DNA of 64,000 bases from Marvania coccoides (Eukaryota; Chlorophyta; Trebouxiophyceae; Chlorellales; Chlorellaceae). Position numbers and translations under genes: made by a program. This document shows, one piece after another, positions 21,597 to 32,849 of the stretch. The DNA is taken from assembly GCA_963854735.1 (NCBI GenBank), contig OY978106.1:1054001-1118000 (forward strand), in the 5' to 3' direction. Under the pieces are notes generated by a model. That model was given only the letters and a program-made list of their open reading frames with translations. It was not told the DNA's origin and did no database searches. Each line of letters opens with the position of its first letter. The first letter of the stretch is position 1.

Positions 21597-22544
21597 TTAT
21601 AAACTCGAAATAAGCCCTGCCTCGGAAGCAGCAGCAGCAGCAGCAGCACTGCCTTTTTTTCCTATACCCTCGTTGCTGCTCAACGCCTCGCTCCGCTCCC
21701 TTTTCGTCAACAGCCGCAGCATCAGCGCCAGCGCATGCGGCCGCCCCTCCAGCATCCGCTGCCACTCGGGCTGCCGCGCCACGAACCGGTACCCTGCGTT
21801 TCTGTACAGCTTCACCGCAGCTTCATTCTCCAGGTCAACGTGAAGGGCCACTGTCCTCATTCCCCACCCCGCAGCCACCTCCTCGGCCCGCCGCAGCAGG
21901 CGCATCCCCACCCCTCGTCGTCTGGCCGCTGGCGCCACCGCCAGGTTGGAGAGATACGCCATTTTCTTCCGCGGCACCATCCTGCCATTTTTTTGGGATT
22001 TTTGGGGCAAAAACTCTGACGAAGTGTCGATGACCACCGCGCCCACCACCCCCGCGGTGGTGTACCTCACGGCGTAGTTCTGCAGCATGCTGGGCGGGAA
22101 CATCCGCTGTAGAATGAAATCTAGCAGTGGGCCGAGAGACCCTTCGGTTGCTTTGAAAAGTCCCCTTTCCAGCGCCTCTAGCTGGTCTGGTGGGAGCTCC
22201 GCGATAATGCACTCGACCTGACCGCCCCCCCTCATTTGTTCACGCTCTTTGGCGACCTGCAGCGCCATGACGCGGTCCAGGCGCAGCAGCGGGGCCCAAA
22301 ATGGGGTGGCTCGGGGGTAAAAAGACTCGCAGTGGGCGTCAGCTACCGCCCAATAGTCGCTGACGGATGCCACGCGGACGCTGCACGAGGTGGACGGCGA
22401 GTCGATGGCGCCATTGGGCTGTGCAGCAGCAGCAGCAGTAGCAGCGGAAAGGCGATGGGTGGAGAATCCAGGCCCTGGACGGATGGGAGCGACCCGTGGA
22501 GGTGCTGCAGCGCGCGAAGTGGTGAGGGCCAGTGTTTGGAGCAT
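21597..22544 (-). CDS. GNAT-family N-acetyltransferase, probably plastid-targeted
   Basis: Single exon, 315 residues. The first ~55 residues (MLQTLALTTSRAAAPPRVAP... Ala-rich) resemble a plastid transit peptide. The GNAT core has the acetyl-CoA-binding motif A in AYLSNLAVAPAARRRGVGMR (R-R-G-V-G, about residues 210-230), and the downstream motif B helix LHVDLENEAAVKLYRNAGYR. An extra segment before motif A (about 80-170) resembles plant plastid GNATs, which acetylate protein lysines or N-termini or melatonin precursors. The substrate is not predictable. The C-terminal tail has a short poly-Ala run. The start codon is the only in-frame ATG preceding the transit-like segment. Divergent from the starch-binding gene 270 bases away. 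Confidence 0.85.
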   Translation of the reverse strand: MLQTLALTTSRAAAPPRVAPIRPGPGFSTHRLSAATAAAAAQPNGAIDSPSTSCSVRVASVSDYWAVADAHCESFYPRATPFWAPLLRLDRVMALQVAKEREQMRGGGQVECIIAELPPDQLEALERGLFKATEGSLGPLLDFILQRMFPPSMLQNYAVRYTTAGVVGAVVIDTSSEFLPQKSQKNGRMVPRKKMAYLSNLAVAPAARRRGVGMRLLRRAEEVAAGWGMRTVALHVDLENEAAVKLYRNAGYRFVARQPEWQRMLEGRPHALALMLRLLTKRERSEALSSNEGIGKKGSAAAAAAASEAGLISSL

Positions 22545-22814
22545 AATTGAGGGAAGATTGAGGGGTGCTAGAGGGCTAAATTTCAAATTGACCTTGCCTT
22601 GAATGATCTTGTTTCTTGGTCCCACGAAGGGGCTTCCCGGCACCATGAAAAGGAAAGGCCAATGCCTAAAGATACAAACTTTGAAATAAATAAATAAAGC
22701 CAAGCGAGAACTTCTGTATTTCTTTGGGGAAAATGAAAATATTTCAAGCCACCTGCTCACTTTGCTGCTCTGCTGTTTTAATTCCGTTAAATTGGTTTCT
22801 TGCAACGAACAAAA

Positions 22815-23745
22815 ATGAAAGCAACAATGCTGTCCCATACCGAGGGTGTGCGGCGCCCCACCTTTGTCGGAATCCCTCAGCGTGCACAAAAAACAATGTC
22901 TCGGACCCTTGTTGAACGCGCCCCTCGCGTGGCGCCCTTGCGCGCAGACCCCAGTTACAGCCCAGACAACGGCGTCGAGGTGCCGTTCAAAGAACTGAGC
23001 CCCGCAGCGAGAAAAATTTTCAAGGAGGTGGGTCATCTACGTTGCTGCTTGCATACCAGTGGAGCCACAGCTCCGCTCACCCTCTCCCCTCCCTTTCCGC
23101 AGGCCCAAGAGAACATCTTGGCGCTCAACAAGAGCCGCATTCGCGCGCTGCAAGAGCTGAAAGCCGCCAACGAAAAAATTGCCGAGCTGGAGCGCAGGCT
23201 GGAGGACGCGGGGCTGCAGCTGTCCAACCTGGCCACGCGCCGCGCCTCGTCAGAAACGGTACCGGAGGCGCAGAGCGCGGCAGAAGTGGGCCCCAGCAGT
23301 GCCGCTCCGCCACCAGCCGCTCGCCCCGCTGCCCCTGCTGCTGTGATCACGCTCTACTACGAAACAGGGTGGAACGACGCCTTCTTGCACTTCCAGGTGG
23401 ATGACCAGCGTGAGTTTTCTAATTTAACGACATTTCCTTGCATTCGAGAAACACAACAAACGCCCCTTCCTTGGCGCTCAAATGTTTTTGTTTACATTCT
23501 GTTCTGTTCTGCGTGCAGCGTGGACGTCGCTGCCGGGGCTGCGCATGGAGGAAGACAAGGGCGACAGCAAGGGGCTGAAGACTGTGAGCGTGCCTGGCGA
23601 GAGAATGGAGTTTGTGCTGACAAACGGTATCGGCAAGTACGACACGCCAAACCCTTTCGGAGAGAGCAACAAGCCGAAGAACTACTCAATCAAGTCGCCT
23701 GGCACCTACCAGCTCCACGCTGGACAGGTCCGCAGGCTGTCATAA
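22815..23745 (+). CDS. starch-binding protein with coiled coil and CBM25/CBM53-type module
   Basis: Exons 22815-23027, 23103-23409 and 23519-23745 join to 248 residues. The N-terminus is basic and could target the plastid. A coiled coil follows (about residues 72-120, ENILALNKSRIRALQELKAA and EKIAELERRLED). The C-terminal ~85 residues form a CBM25/53-like starch-binding module: ITLYYETGWNDAFLHFQVDD, PWTSLPGLRM, MEFVLTNGIGKYDTPN and NYSIKSPGTYQLHAG. These modules occur in starch synthase III and in plant coiled-coil scaffold proteins that position starch enzymes. No catalytic domain is present, so a scaffold or granule-initiation role is possible. The usual WD of the last loop is YD here. Confidence 0.85.
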
Positions 23746-24258
23746 AAAGAGAAAGTGGAGAAGAAGGGAGGAATCATGCCGCGACAATATTATGAGGCAG
23801 TCAGCACCCTGTCATCCCGCCATGAGAGCGAATTCAATAAATAGATAGAGATGGGGAAATAATTATATCGTCCTTACCTTCTTCTTTCCCCCATTTCGGG
23901 GTTTTTCTGAACTGGGTTTTTCAGCTGCTTTATCAATGCCGTTACGTGAGAAGAGAGACCATACGTTTTCCACCGCTTGTTTTCCTCGGCCTTCTATAGT
24001 TTTCTCGCATTCAACAGCATTGCATTTTCGACAACTAGCAGCTTCGAAAGAGCGTAACGCATTTTTGCAGCAGGTGGCGCCTTCCTCAGCCCACTTTTGT
24101 CTTTCCAAGCCCAGCTTGGACGTAAAAACGTCGATATATTCATTAGCATGCGAAAACAAAAGACATTATTCCCCCCGTTTTTTTGTTTAAATTTGTAAAA
24201 CACTTATCAAGCTTCAAATTCATTCCCTTTTCTTTACTTTGTAAGGCAATGCATTAGA
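23746..24258. other. intergenic between convergent genes
   Basis: AT-rich 3' flanks of two convergent genes. Short open frames only; nothing recognised. Confidence 0.5.
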
Positions 24259-25702
24259 TTAACGCACGCGCCGTCTTCTGCTTTCACCGCCGCCCAGCAG
24301 GAGCCCCATCGCCATCCTTGCCCCTCGTTTTATCGACTCCCGCTCCAAAAACGCTGCATAGGCTACAACCGCCGTCGCTGCCGCCACCGTGGCTGCCTGC
24401 CATGTGGGAGCTGCCTCCTCACCCGCACCCGATACAGCCCCCGTGGTATCCCCTGCTCTTGCTGCTACTGGTAAAGCTGAAGTGGAAGAGGAAGCCCCGC
24501 TGCCTTCATCATAATAATAATTGGTATTATTTGCTGATGAGGGCAGCGCTCCTGTTGAAGGTTTTGTGATGGGCCCTGCCAGCCACCCCATCAGCTCTGA
24601 CGTGCCGTGGTAAGCGGCGGAGGCGACGTCGAACGCCGCCCGCTGCCACCGTCCCAGCGCATCCAGCTCCGACAGCGAATCCTCGTGCTCGAGGATCGGT
24701 TGGGAGTTTAATTGACCCCGGGCAGCTTCGGGATAAATTCCTCCGTCCCCTGCCCATCGCGCGGAAGACGGCGGGGTGAGCTCCGGCAGCGGGGATCGCG
24801 CTGAGGAGGAGCGATCCAAGTCGAGGACTGCCGACGCTAAACCCATGCTGCTCATGCTGCGCATGACGCGATTTTCTTCCCTTTCCGCCCGCGCCCGCTC
24901 CTCCTCGTCATTGCCTCCCTGGCCCATGCCGTCGCCGCATTTTCTCACCCCTGGAAGCAGCAGCGAGGGCACAAACGGCGGCTGTTGCTTTGCCCCGCTG
25001 CCACCCCTACTGGAAGATCGTCTGTGGGTGCCTGCCGCAGCTGCGTCTGCCGCCGACGGTCCCGCTGGGGCCCCCGCTGCAGCTTCGATCACCTCATCCT
25101 CCAGGTACTGCCTTTCTCTGGGGTCTAAAGGTGGGAAGGTTTGTCGGCGCAACCACAGCAGAACCTCCGAGGGGTCTCGCAATGCTGGGAGCAGCACTTC
25201 TATTACGTAAAGGTGGAGCAGCGAGATGTACTGCTGACGGGTCCAGGTGGAGGTGCCGCTTTGGGTGCCGCCCTGCAGCAGGCGCAGCATGAGGGACTGT
25301 GCTGCGCACGCTTCGTCGGTGTCCAGAGCTAAAGAAAGCCACAGCAGGAGGGTGGTGGGTGGGGAGGCCTCCAGGGAGGAAAAGGCGGCGGCCAGGCAGG
25401 GCCGGGCGGACGAAAATCTGTGCGTAAAGTTGTGGAATTTAATGGGTGTTGGAAAAAACATTTAAAAAAATAAATAGCAAATGAGTGCCTGACCTGTTGG
25501 TTTCGTAAAGAGCTTGGAGCAGCACTATGGCCGCCCTGTCCCCCAGGGCCCGCTGGTCTGGCGAGCAGGGCTGTTGCTGGGCGGCGGTGAGGCTGTCCAA
25601 CGCCCGGCGGGAGATCTTTTCGGCCTGGTAATAGTCTTGGTCTATCAGCATGCGCTCGGCGTCTTGAACCCAAGCGGCAAGTGTAAAGTCTAGCGAGACC
25701 AT
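24259..25702 (-). CDS. TPR-like protein with C-terminal membrane anchor, possible APEM9-type peroxin
   Basis: Exons 25702-25494 and 25417-24259 join to 455 residues. The N-terminal ~165 residues form helical hairpins of TPR type (AAWVQDAERMLIDQDYYQAE, RAAIVLLQALYETNR, YISLLHLYVIEVLLPALRDP). A long disordered middle follows, then a C-terminal hydrophobic segment (ATVAAATAVVAYAAFLERES) and a basic tail RRRRVR. This order resembles APEM9, the plant tail-anchored protein that recruits PEX1-PEX6 to peroxisomes. The resemblance is architectural plus a few sequence features, so the name is tentative. A mitochondrial or ER tail-anchored TPR protein is an alternative. Confidence 0.7.
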
Positions 25703-25977
25703 GGTGAAGCGATCTGAGGCCTAGCTCGAGACTTCAATGCATGTTTTTTTTCGAATTACGATTTATTTATTTTTTAGGTTGAGCCTGCGCTCGCGAGTTT
25801 CTTATGCTGGTTTTTATTATGCAAAATTTATGAAAGAGCTTTGCTGAGTATACAGAGAGCTCAAATTGCGCGCGAAAAGAGCTGCGTCAAAATGGATCGA
25901 GAACGCTGTTTCTGGCTCTACAGCAAGTTTGACCTTTTGATTTTTGTTCATCGGCACCAGCACGCATTACATTCACG

Positions 25978-26307
25978 ATGCAGCGAGCGGTGCTAGGCGC
26001 ATTCCCCTTCTCGGCGGTGGCGAGCATCAATCCCCAGCGGCCCTTGACGTGCCGGCGTGCATCGCTGCAAACCCGTGCATTTTTGGTCCAAAAAGACGCC
26101 CCGGCCCCGACTAAGCGCGCCCCAGCCCCGCTCCCCGCAAGCGAAGCCAAGGCCACCCAAAAGGTGACGACGACAAAGGAGCAGCAGGAGATGAAGAAGG
26201 GTCCTACCTCTCAAGCAGCCTACCAGGCACCCCTCCCTTCGGATGGCACCTCTCTGTTTTCCATGGACGGCGACGACCTGAGCTTCGAAGACAGCTTGGC
26301 GCCTTGA
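25978..26307 (+). CDS. small organelle-targeted protein, function unknown
   Basis: Single exon of 109 residues. The N-terminus (MQRAVLGAFPFSAVASINPQ, then basic and Ser/Thr-rich) looks like a transit peptide. The rest is Ala/Pro/Lys-rich and ends in a short acidic motif SLFSMDGDDLSFEDSLAP that could be a docking peptide. GC content and codon use match its neighbours, and the ATG lies 275 bases from the divergent TPR gene. No family recognised. Confidence 0.6.
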   Translation: MQRAVLGAFPFSAVASINPQRPLTCRRASLQTRAFLVQKDAPAPTKRAPAPLPASEAKATQKVTTTKEQQEMKKGPTSQAAYQAPLPSDGTSLFSMDGDDLSFEDSLAP

Positions 26308-26797
26308 AAGGATAAAAAATCGTCCGCCCTTATCTTTGAAATCTTTGGGGTTCTACCCCAATTTTCTCGTATCTAGCACAATTTGTTCTACTAACTTGTT
26401 CTTCCCCCCTGCGCATACGTCACTGTACCATGAACCTCCTTATTAATATTTCCTTCGGCATATAGTCTACAAGTGTGGTTTCCCTTTAAAAAATTCTGAC
26501 GTGCCCGGGCAGCTGTGAATGGCTGCTCACCGTGCACCCCTCTGTGTCAAACATATATTCGGTCATTTGTTACATGCGAATGCAGTCATTTTTGTAAAGC
26601 TAAGCAAATTATTCAGTTCAATCTCTGGGCGTTTCAAAAAGAGGGCAGGGCTGGGCTAGCTAAAAGACCCGATTATTATTTCTTTCTAGAACAGTCAAGT
26701 GCATAATTAATAAATTGGTAGAACAAGAGGTAAATGAGCACTGTCGGTTCAGTCATTTATAGAAGAAAAAAATTGTGGAAATTGACGTTTACTTCTT
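26308..26797. other. intergenic between convergent genes
   Basis: AT-rich, no gene recognised. Holds two 3' flanks. Confidence 0.5.
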
Positions 26798-29700
26798 TCA
26801 AGCAGAGTCATCATCGCTGTCGTGCATTGTATTGGACATCGTTTTCAGATCATTGGCCAGCCCTGCCAGGCGCATCAGCGCCTCCAGCACGATGGTCTCG
26901 CTCTGTCGAGACCACACCAGCTCAGCCAGGCGCTGCTTTGCCAGCGGGTAGGCTCGAAAATGCTCTTTGGCCACAGAGTAAGGAATGACGGCCACGCGCA
27001 CCCCGGAGCCGGCCGCGCGCACGGAGCAAGACTGCCTTCGGTCGCCCCCACCTGAAAATCCACAACAAAAACAACATAGCAATGAGCTTTTGTGGATTAT
27101 TTGCGAAAACAATTATGAATGGGTAAAGGGGAGAAACTCGAGCTCGAAATTTGCTTACCTATGAGCGGAGTGGTGCTCAGAAACTCGCCGGGGCCTCGCC
27201 GCGCCAGCATGTAGTCACCCCCCCTGCCCAGCGTCCCCACAAACTCATCAGCTTCGTCTGCCGCCGCAGCCAACTCACCAACGAGTTCCTCGCCGTGCCG
27301 CTTGCGCTCCTCCTCCTCCTCCTCCTGCTCTTTGTCTACAGTCCCCTTGGCATTTGTATCGGCGAGCGGGGTGTCTGGAAGGGGCGCCTCCTCGGGGATT
27401 CTGCGCACTGAAGGCGGCGGCAAAGGAGACCGCAGCTTGCTGGGGCTGGTGTTGAAGACCCTGGCGGGGAGGAGAGGGCGGCGGTTGGGAGGTGTTTGAC
27501 GAGCGGGGCTCAAGCTGGGGCTGGAAATGGGGCTGGAGGGGGCAGTGGGGGGCGAAGAAGGAGCACCGCCGCCGGCAGTCGAAGCAGGGTCGTGCTGTTC
27601 AGCTGCTGCGGTGGAGGGCGCTGGAGTGGTGGCTGAACGCTCCAAATCGGCCGCCACCGCGCTCTTCCCTCCTTCACCGTCGCTGCGCGGCGTTTCTAGG
27701 TCTGTTGCCGCTACCACTGAACCGCCATTCTGGCTGCCGTTGCTCCCCGCTTCTCGCGCTGCGGCCTCCGCCGCTGCAACCTGGTCAATCTCCGCTTGTT
27801 CTGCAGCTTCCAAGCTGTACTGCGACCGCAAGCTCACCTCTTCCCCCGCAGCGTTTCTGTTTTCAAGCTGCAGCTCCTTCAGCGCTGCCATGTCCATCGT
27901 GCCGCACTGCGTTAGCATGGAGAGCTCCTTGTCCTCGCGCCCCTCGCTCCCCATGTCAGAGTCGAAGGTAGAGGTCAGCATCAGCGGGTAGGCGCTCAAC
28001 TTGCCGCCACCGCCGCCACTAGCGCCACTGAGTGAAGTTCTCATAGGAATGCTAATGCTGGTGCCATCAGGGGTGGAATCGCCCGCCCTGGGCATCAGCC
28101 GTAACGAAGAGTTCCCTCCGCTGCTGCTGAGACCAACTGCTCCGAAAGGTGTGAAGGGCGACGCAACGTCGGAATTTGCATGAGATTCAATTGCTGCGCC
28201 GCCTGGCGTCCCGCCGCTGCCACCCAGGGCAGCAGCGGCAGCCGCCACTGCAGCCGTCATTTCGTTTGCCAGGAGCGGCGCGGCGGCGGGCGTCGCTTCC
28301 GTGGAGGATTGCGGCGGCTCTGCAGCGGCAGCCGGCGGCTGCGGTGGCGTCCCCGGCAGCAGCTGCTGCTGCAGCGGCCCTCTGGCGCTACTCGGCTGCT
28401 GCGTGTCCCGCGCCGAGGGCAGCGGGGTGGCGGCGGGGGTGGTGACCGCGCTGTCGATGGCTGTGCTGAAGGGGGGCTGTGACTCTGCAGCTGGCGGCCC
28501 GAGCGCCAGCTGAAAACTCGAATTTGTATCGCGCGCGAAGCGAGGGGAGGGCTCAGGCGTGGGTCCGGCCCCGTTCCCCAGCCTGGGCGAGTAAAATCCG
28601 GGGTCAGTGGACAGCTGTCTCTGAAAAGAAATCGCCGTGGGCGTGGCATCGCTTGCCGCCGCCTTTTGCTGGGACTGCGAGGAAGCCCCCAGGCGGGAGG
28701 GCTGTACCAGCGGGGTGCCGTGCCCCGAGCGTCTCAACCGCGCTGTGGGAGACCACAGTTTGTGCCCCGTGGGCAGCGAGGCAGGCGTGCCGCCACCCCC
28801 ACCGCTGCAGCCTCTAAAAGCCTTCCCAGAGGAGGCATTCGAAGCGTTCGACGCAATGGAAGCCCTGCGGTTCGTTTCCGCCTTGGGCGTGGGGCGATAT
28901 ACCTCTTCTGCCGGGCGGTACAGCACTTCAACCTCTCCCGATAGCACGTACAGCAGGCGACCGCACCGCTCCCCCTGCCGCATGACCCACTGCCCGGGGG
29001 CGTACGACCGCACCTCCAGGTCCTCCCGCAGCATGCTTAGCAGGGCTGCCTCCCCGTCAGCCTCTATCGCTTTAGTCCCGGGCTCATCGCCGCTGCGGCT
29101 GCACCGAGCTGGCGGCAGCCGCCCCGCGTCCGTGGTCCACGCGTGCTGCGCCACGTCTACAAGCGTGAGCCGCGCCTCCGGGTCCTTGCACAGCATGCCC
29201 CCCAGCAGGTCTCGCAGCTGCTGGCAGGCGGCGGGTGAGGGCGGGAACACCAGGGCTTCGTTCTGGACGACCTTGAAGAGCTCGGGGATGGTGTCGGCGA
29301 TGAAGGGAATCTTGCCGTAGATAAAGGTGAACAGGCAGGCGCCCAGGGCGTAGACGTCGGCGGGGCGGCCCCTGGGAGATAAATTCAAGAGAAGCCATAT
29401 GAAAAAGAGAATGCAGGAAAATGATTGAGGCATGTATAATCTACAATCATTTATTATTCTGTCGAACAAGGTTAACTCAATCGGAAGAAGAAATTATAAA
29501 AGGAGGGGCGAAGCAATTTCACTGCGCTTTCCGCCGCCCAACTACCAACTCATCACAGAAAAACAAGAAAGAAATATTCTTCTTCCTCACCTGAACGACC
29601 CGGGGGCCATCATCTCGGGCGCCAGGAACGCCGGCGTGCCGTTGCACCTGTCCACCGTGTCACTGCCCTCCTTCAGAATCTTCGAGCATCCAAAATCAGA

Positions 29701-30977
29701 CAACACCACCCGCCCGGTGGCGCACATCAACGCGTTCTCGGGCTTCAGGTCCCCGTGAACCACCCTCCTGGAGTGTAGGAACGCCAGCGCCGCCACCATG
29801 TCCCTGAAGTACGCCCTCGCTACGTCCTCAGGGATTCTCCGCCCCCGCTCCAGCCCTGGCCGAGTCATCACAGGCCCCCCCTCGCAGTACCCCATCACGA
29901 TCAGCATCTTGTTGGAGGTGGGGTCGTCCACAACCTCCCTCAGCGCCACTATGTTGGGGTGCGACCCCCCCCCTCGCATGATCTCGATTTCGCGACGCAG
30001 GTCCGCCAGCAGGTCGCGCTGGTGCCGACGCAACCGCCGCTTGCCGCCGATGGACCCCGCGGACACAGGGTGGCTAGGAGGGACGTTTTTAGGGTCAGGA
30101 ATGGCAGCGTTTGCGGGGGTTTGGGGCTCCTTTTTGGTGCCGCCTCCAGAGACGTCAGCATGCGGCGGTGACGGTGTTCCTGCAGGCAGCTGTGGGGGTG
30201 GCGGCGTGGCTGTAGGCGGTGGCGTCGCCTCTTCTCCTCCCCCCCCTTCTTTTGGCGCTGGTAATGGCGTTGGCGGTGGCATCTGCGGCCGCTTCACAAT
30301 TTTCACCGCATATAGCCTCCTGTCCAGCACGTCCATGCACAGAAACACCCTCCCCGAGGTCCCTTTTCCAAGGTACTGCACCACCAGGTACTGATTCACC
30401 AGCGTGCACCCCCCCAGCTTTGTGACTAATAAATGCCGAGTGGGCGCCGGACCCAAGTCTTTGATGGCTTCTTGCAGCGCTGGGGTGCCTAGAAGAGAGG
30501 GTGAGTGGATGGGGCGGAAGGGCACGGGGCTGGGGTGGGTGGGGTCGGCTGCCAGGGTGCTGGATTGAATGGGGGTGCCCACAGGAGTGAGGGAAGCGCC
30601 CTCCACAGATAGCCGGGTTTGCACCAGCGGTCCTTGCAGCTCCCGCATGTCCCAGGTGCTCAGTTGGCTGATGTGGCTGGCGCTGGTAGTGATACTGCTG
30701 GTGGGACTGGCGGGAGGCTCGCCGGAGGCGCCCGCAGGCGGGGTGGGCACGGCGGCAACAAGGGCGGGGACAGTGGAATCGGAAGAAGCCAAGCTCGATT
30801 TCCTGCACGCGGGCGTGAAATGGAGGCAGGTGAATGTTTGAAAGCGCTGCAGATGGGGTGGCTGCGGATGCGAAAAGGTTTGGGGACGCACCCAGGGGGG
30901 AAGGAGGGTTTGGACATCCGATGTGCGCCATTGACCCGTTCTTCCTCTGCCGCCGCCTTGGAACTGGCACACCCCAT
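26798..30977 (-). CDS. CaMKK/GRIK-like protein kinase with split cyclic-nucleotide-binding domain
   Basis: Exons 30977-30892, 30802-29591, 29371-27159 and 27051-26798 join to 1254 residues. It begins MGCASSK, a strong N-myristoylation and palmitoylation signal. The kinase domain (about 165-515) has a glycine loop (YLGKGTSGRVF), VAIK-like Lys in YAVKIVKR (about 196), a Pro-rich insert after it, HGDLKPEN (catalytic Asp about 380; HGD replaces HRD), DFG (about 398-400) and GTPAFLAPE. The segment EVVDDPTSNKMLIVMGYCEG and the RP insert resemble CaMKK/GRIK/LKB1-type kinases that activate SnRK1/AMPK. A cyclic-nucleotide-binding fold starts at about 548 (APGQWVMRQGERCGRLLYVL), is interrupted by ~580 low-complexity residues, and resumes with GPGEFLSTTPLIG and the final exon. 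Regulation by a nucleotide is inferred. Confidence 0.88.
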
Positions 30978-31164
30978 GTGTATTTATTTAATTATTTATA
31001 CGCTGAACAGGTGGTATTGATATATTTTCAAGTACATTTTTGATCGAAAACTCTATAAAATTTTGAGAAATATTGGGGGTGTCCCGGGAGTGATCTACAT
31101 TGACAAATGGTAAGATACAAATGAGGTCAGGTTGCAATTAAGTTAATTTAAGTCGACACAGAGT

Positions 31165-31930
31165 TTAAGCGCCCTGGGTTTTGGCGCCAAGCATGGAGAT
31201 GATTTGAGGGAAGGGTGAATTTTGGGTCTTCGAATGGCTTTCAGACATCACGGGCTTGGCCATGGTTTTGGCCACCACATGCCGCAACGACAGCTGCGCA
31301 ATCAGGCTTTTGTCGGCGCGGTGTTTTTGGCAACGCCGGAGCTGGCAACCTGCCTGTGTGGTCACATCAGAGGAAGCAGGATGGCTATAAAACAGTGGAG
31401 CTTTATGAGTGGGCCAGGAAAATGGGGTGGGTTGCAGGGAGCTTCTCTGTGGGATTGAGAGCAGCAAAAGCCGTACACAATTTTCAGGTGTGGAAGCGGC
31501 TGGATCGTCCCCTGGCGCAGCCATGGCGAGGTTTTTGAATTTTCTGAGGGAAGGATATTGCAATTGTGAAAATTTAAAGGAGACGACGTGAAGGGGAGGT
31601 AACTGAACTGTTTTCCCGCCCATCGACGTGACGTTGTCAGCCTTGCCTCAGCCGCCCCTGACTGATGCACTTGACCGATCCCAGAGGCATGGGAAGTACG
31701 CATGCAGGCAGCCTGTCCTTCCCCCCTCCCCTCCATATACACCACTGCTGCGCAGAGCATGCCTTCGCTCACGCTAGCGATGCGGTTCAGGGTGAGCCAC
31801 GCGGGGAGTTTTTGCTGCTGACGCCGCTTGAACGTAGCCTCGGTGTACCCAATGCTCTTCAAAATCTCTTTGACCTGGTTTGGGAGTTGTTGATGAGGAT
31901 GACGGTCGACGGGGGGGACTAGGCCTCGGG
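31165..31930 (-). other. possible minus-strand coding remnant, structure unresolved
   Basis: The stretch 31890-31775 reads VKEILKSIGYTEATFKRRQQ and on to LPAWLTLNRIAS before a good GTGAGC donor, which looks coding. A separate open frame at 31560-31165 ends ...ISMLGAKTQGA. The two do not join in phase with any clear GT-AG pair. This may be a small gene with an unseen exon, or a decayed one. No family recognised. Confidence 0.3.
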
Positions 31931-31994
31931 GGAAAGGGCGAATGGCACGGCAAGGGCCTGGGAAGGGCGGCCGCGCGAGAAGAACGCATCCACG

Positions 31995-32846
31995 GCGCTA
32001 TGCCATGCTTAACGACGTGCTCCCCGTCAGGCCCCTCGAGCTATTGTCGGCCTTCTCCCGGAGACACTGGGCCGCTTCTCACGCCTGGACGCTGTTCATG
32101 CGCTGCTGGCTGTGTCTACCAGAACTTAATGCGCAAAATACCGACTCCAAATCTACCCTGCTGCGCCTGGCTGCCGCTTCCCAAGGCTCTACCGACTTTC
32201 TCCAGGCGCTCCTGGTCGCTGGTGCAGACCCCCAGGTGTTGGACTCCCCGCTGGGGGCTGCGGCAGGCGGAAGTGCTCTGCCGGAGCAGTTTGGGGCGCG
32301 TCCCGAGGCGCACGTCGCTGCCGAGCGCTTTGAAGGCAACTGTCTGCCGCAGACTGGCGAGTTTGGGGGGTGCAGGGCCATATAAATCGCTGCGGTGGCC
32401 GGCAACGCTGAAGCTGTGCGTTTGCTTGGTCTGGCAGCGGAAACGAAGATTGGACAGGAGGAAGAAGCTGGAGATGGGTCAAAGTCAGAAGAAATGGACG
32501 AATCGGCGCCTGAAGAGCCGTACAGGTCTCGCTGGGACGCGCTGAAGCTTCCCATCGAGTGTGACTGGCTGGAGGTTTTCGAGGCACTGGTGGAGGCTGG
32601 GGCGAAGGAGGAGGTGCGGACGCGCAATAATATACGCCCATACAGTGGGCCATCCGCATGTGCCAAAATAACCTGCTAGCGGAGGGCGGGACTGAGAATG
32701 TGGCTGTGGCAAGAGCAGTGCTGAGGGCGGGGGCTGAGTCGCTGGGGGGAGGGGCGGGGAAGCTGGAAATGGCACTAGATGGGAGCCCTTATGAGCAGGT
32801 GGCTGAGTTCAGGCGGCTGCTGGCTACCGAGCAGAAGGAGGCGTGA
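31995..32846 (+). pseudogene. decayed ankyrin-repeat gene
   Basis: Ankyrin-like pieces appear in order on the plus strand: TLLRLAAASQGSTDFLQALL and VAGADP near 32155-32230, IAAVAGNAEAVRLLGLA after 32386, and TPIQWAIRMCQNNLLAEGG with VAVARAVLRAGA near 32633-32740. An in-frame TAA (32383-32385) interrupts the second repeat and a frameshift near 32630 separates the third. Intact ankyrin copies would need neither. No intron signals explain the breaks. A sequencing error could account for one lesion but is unlikely for both. Confidence 0.65.
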
Positions 32847-32849
32847 GAC

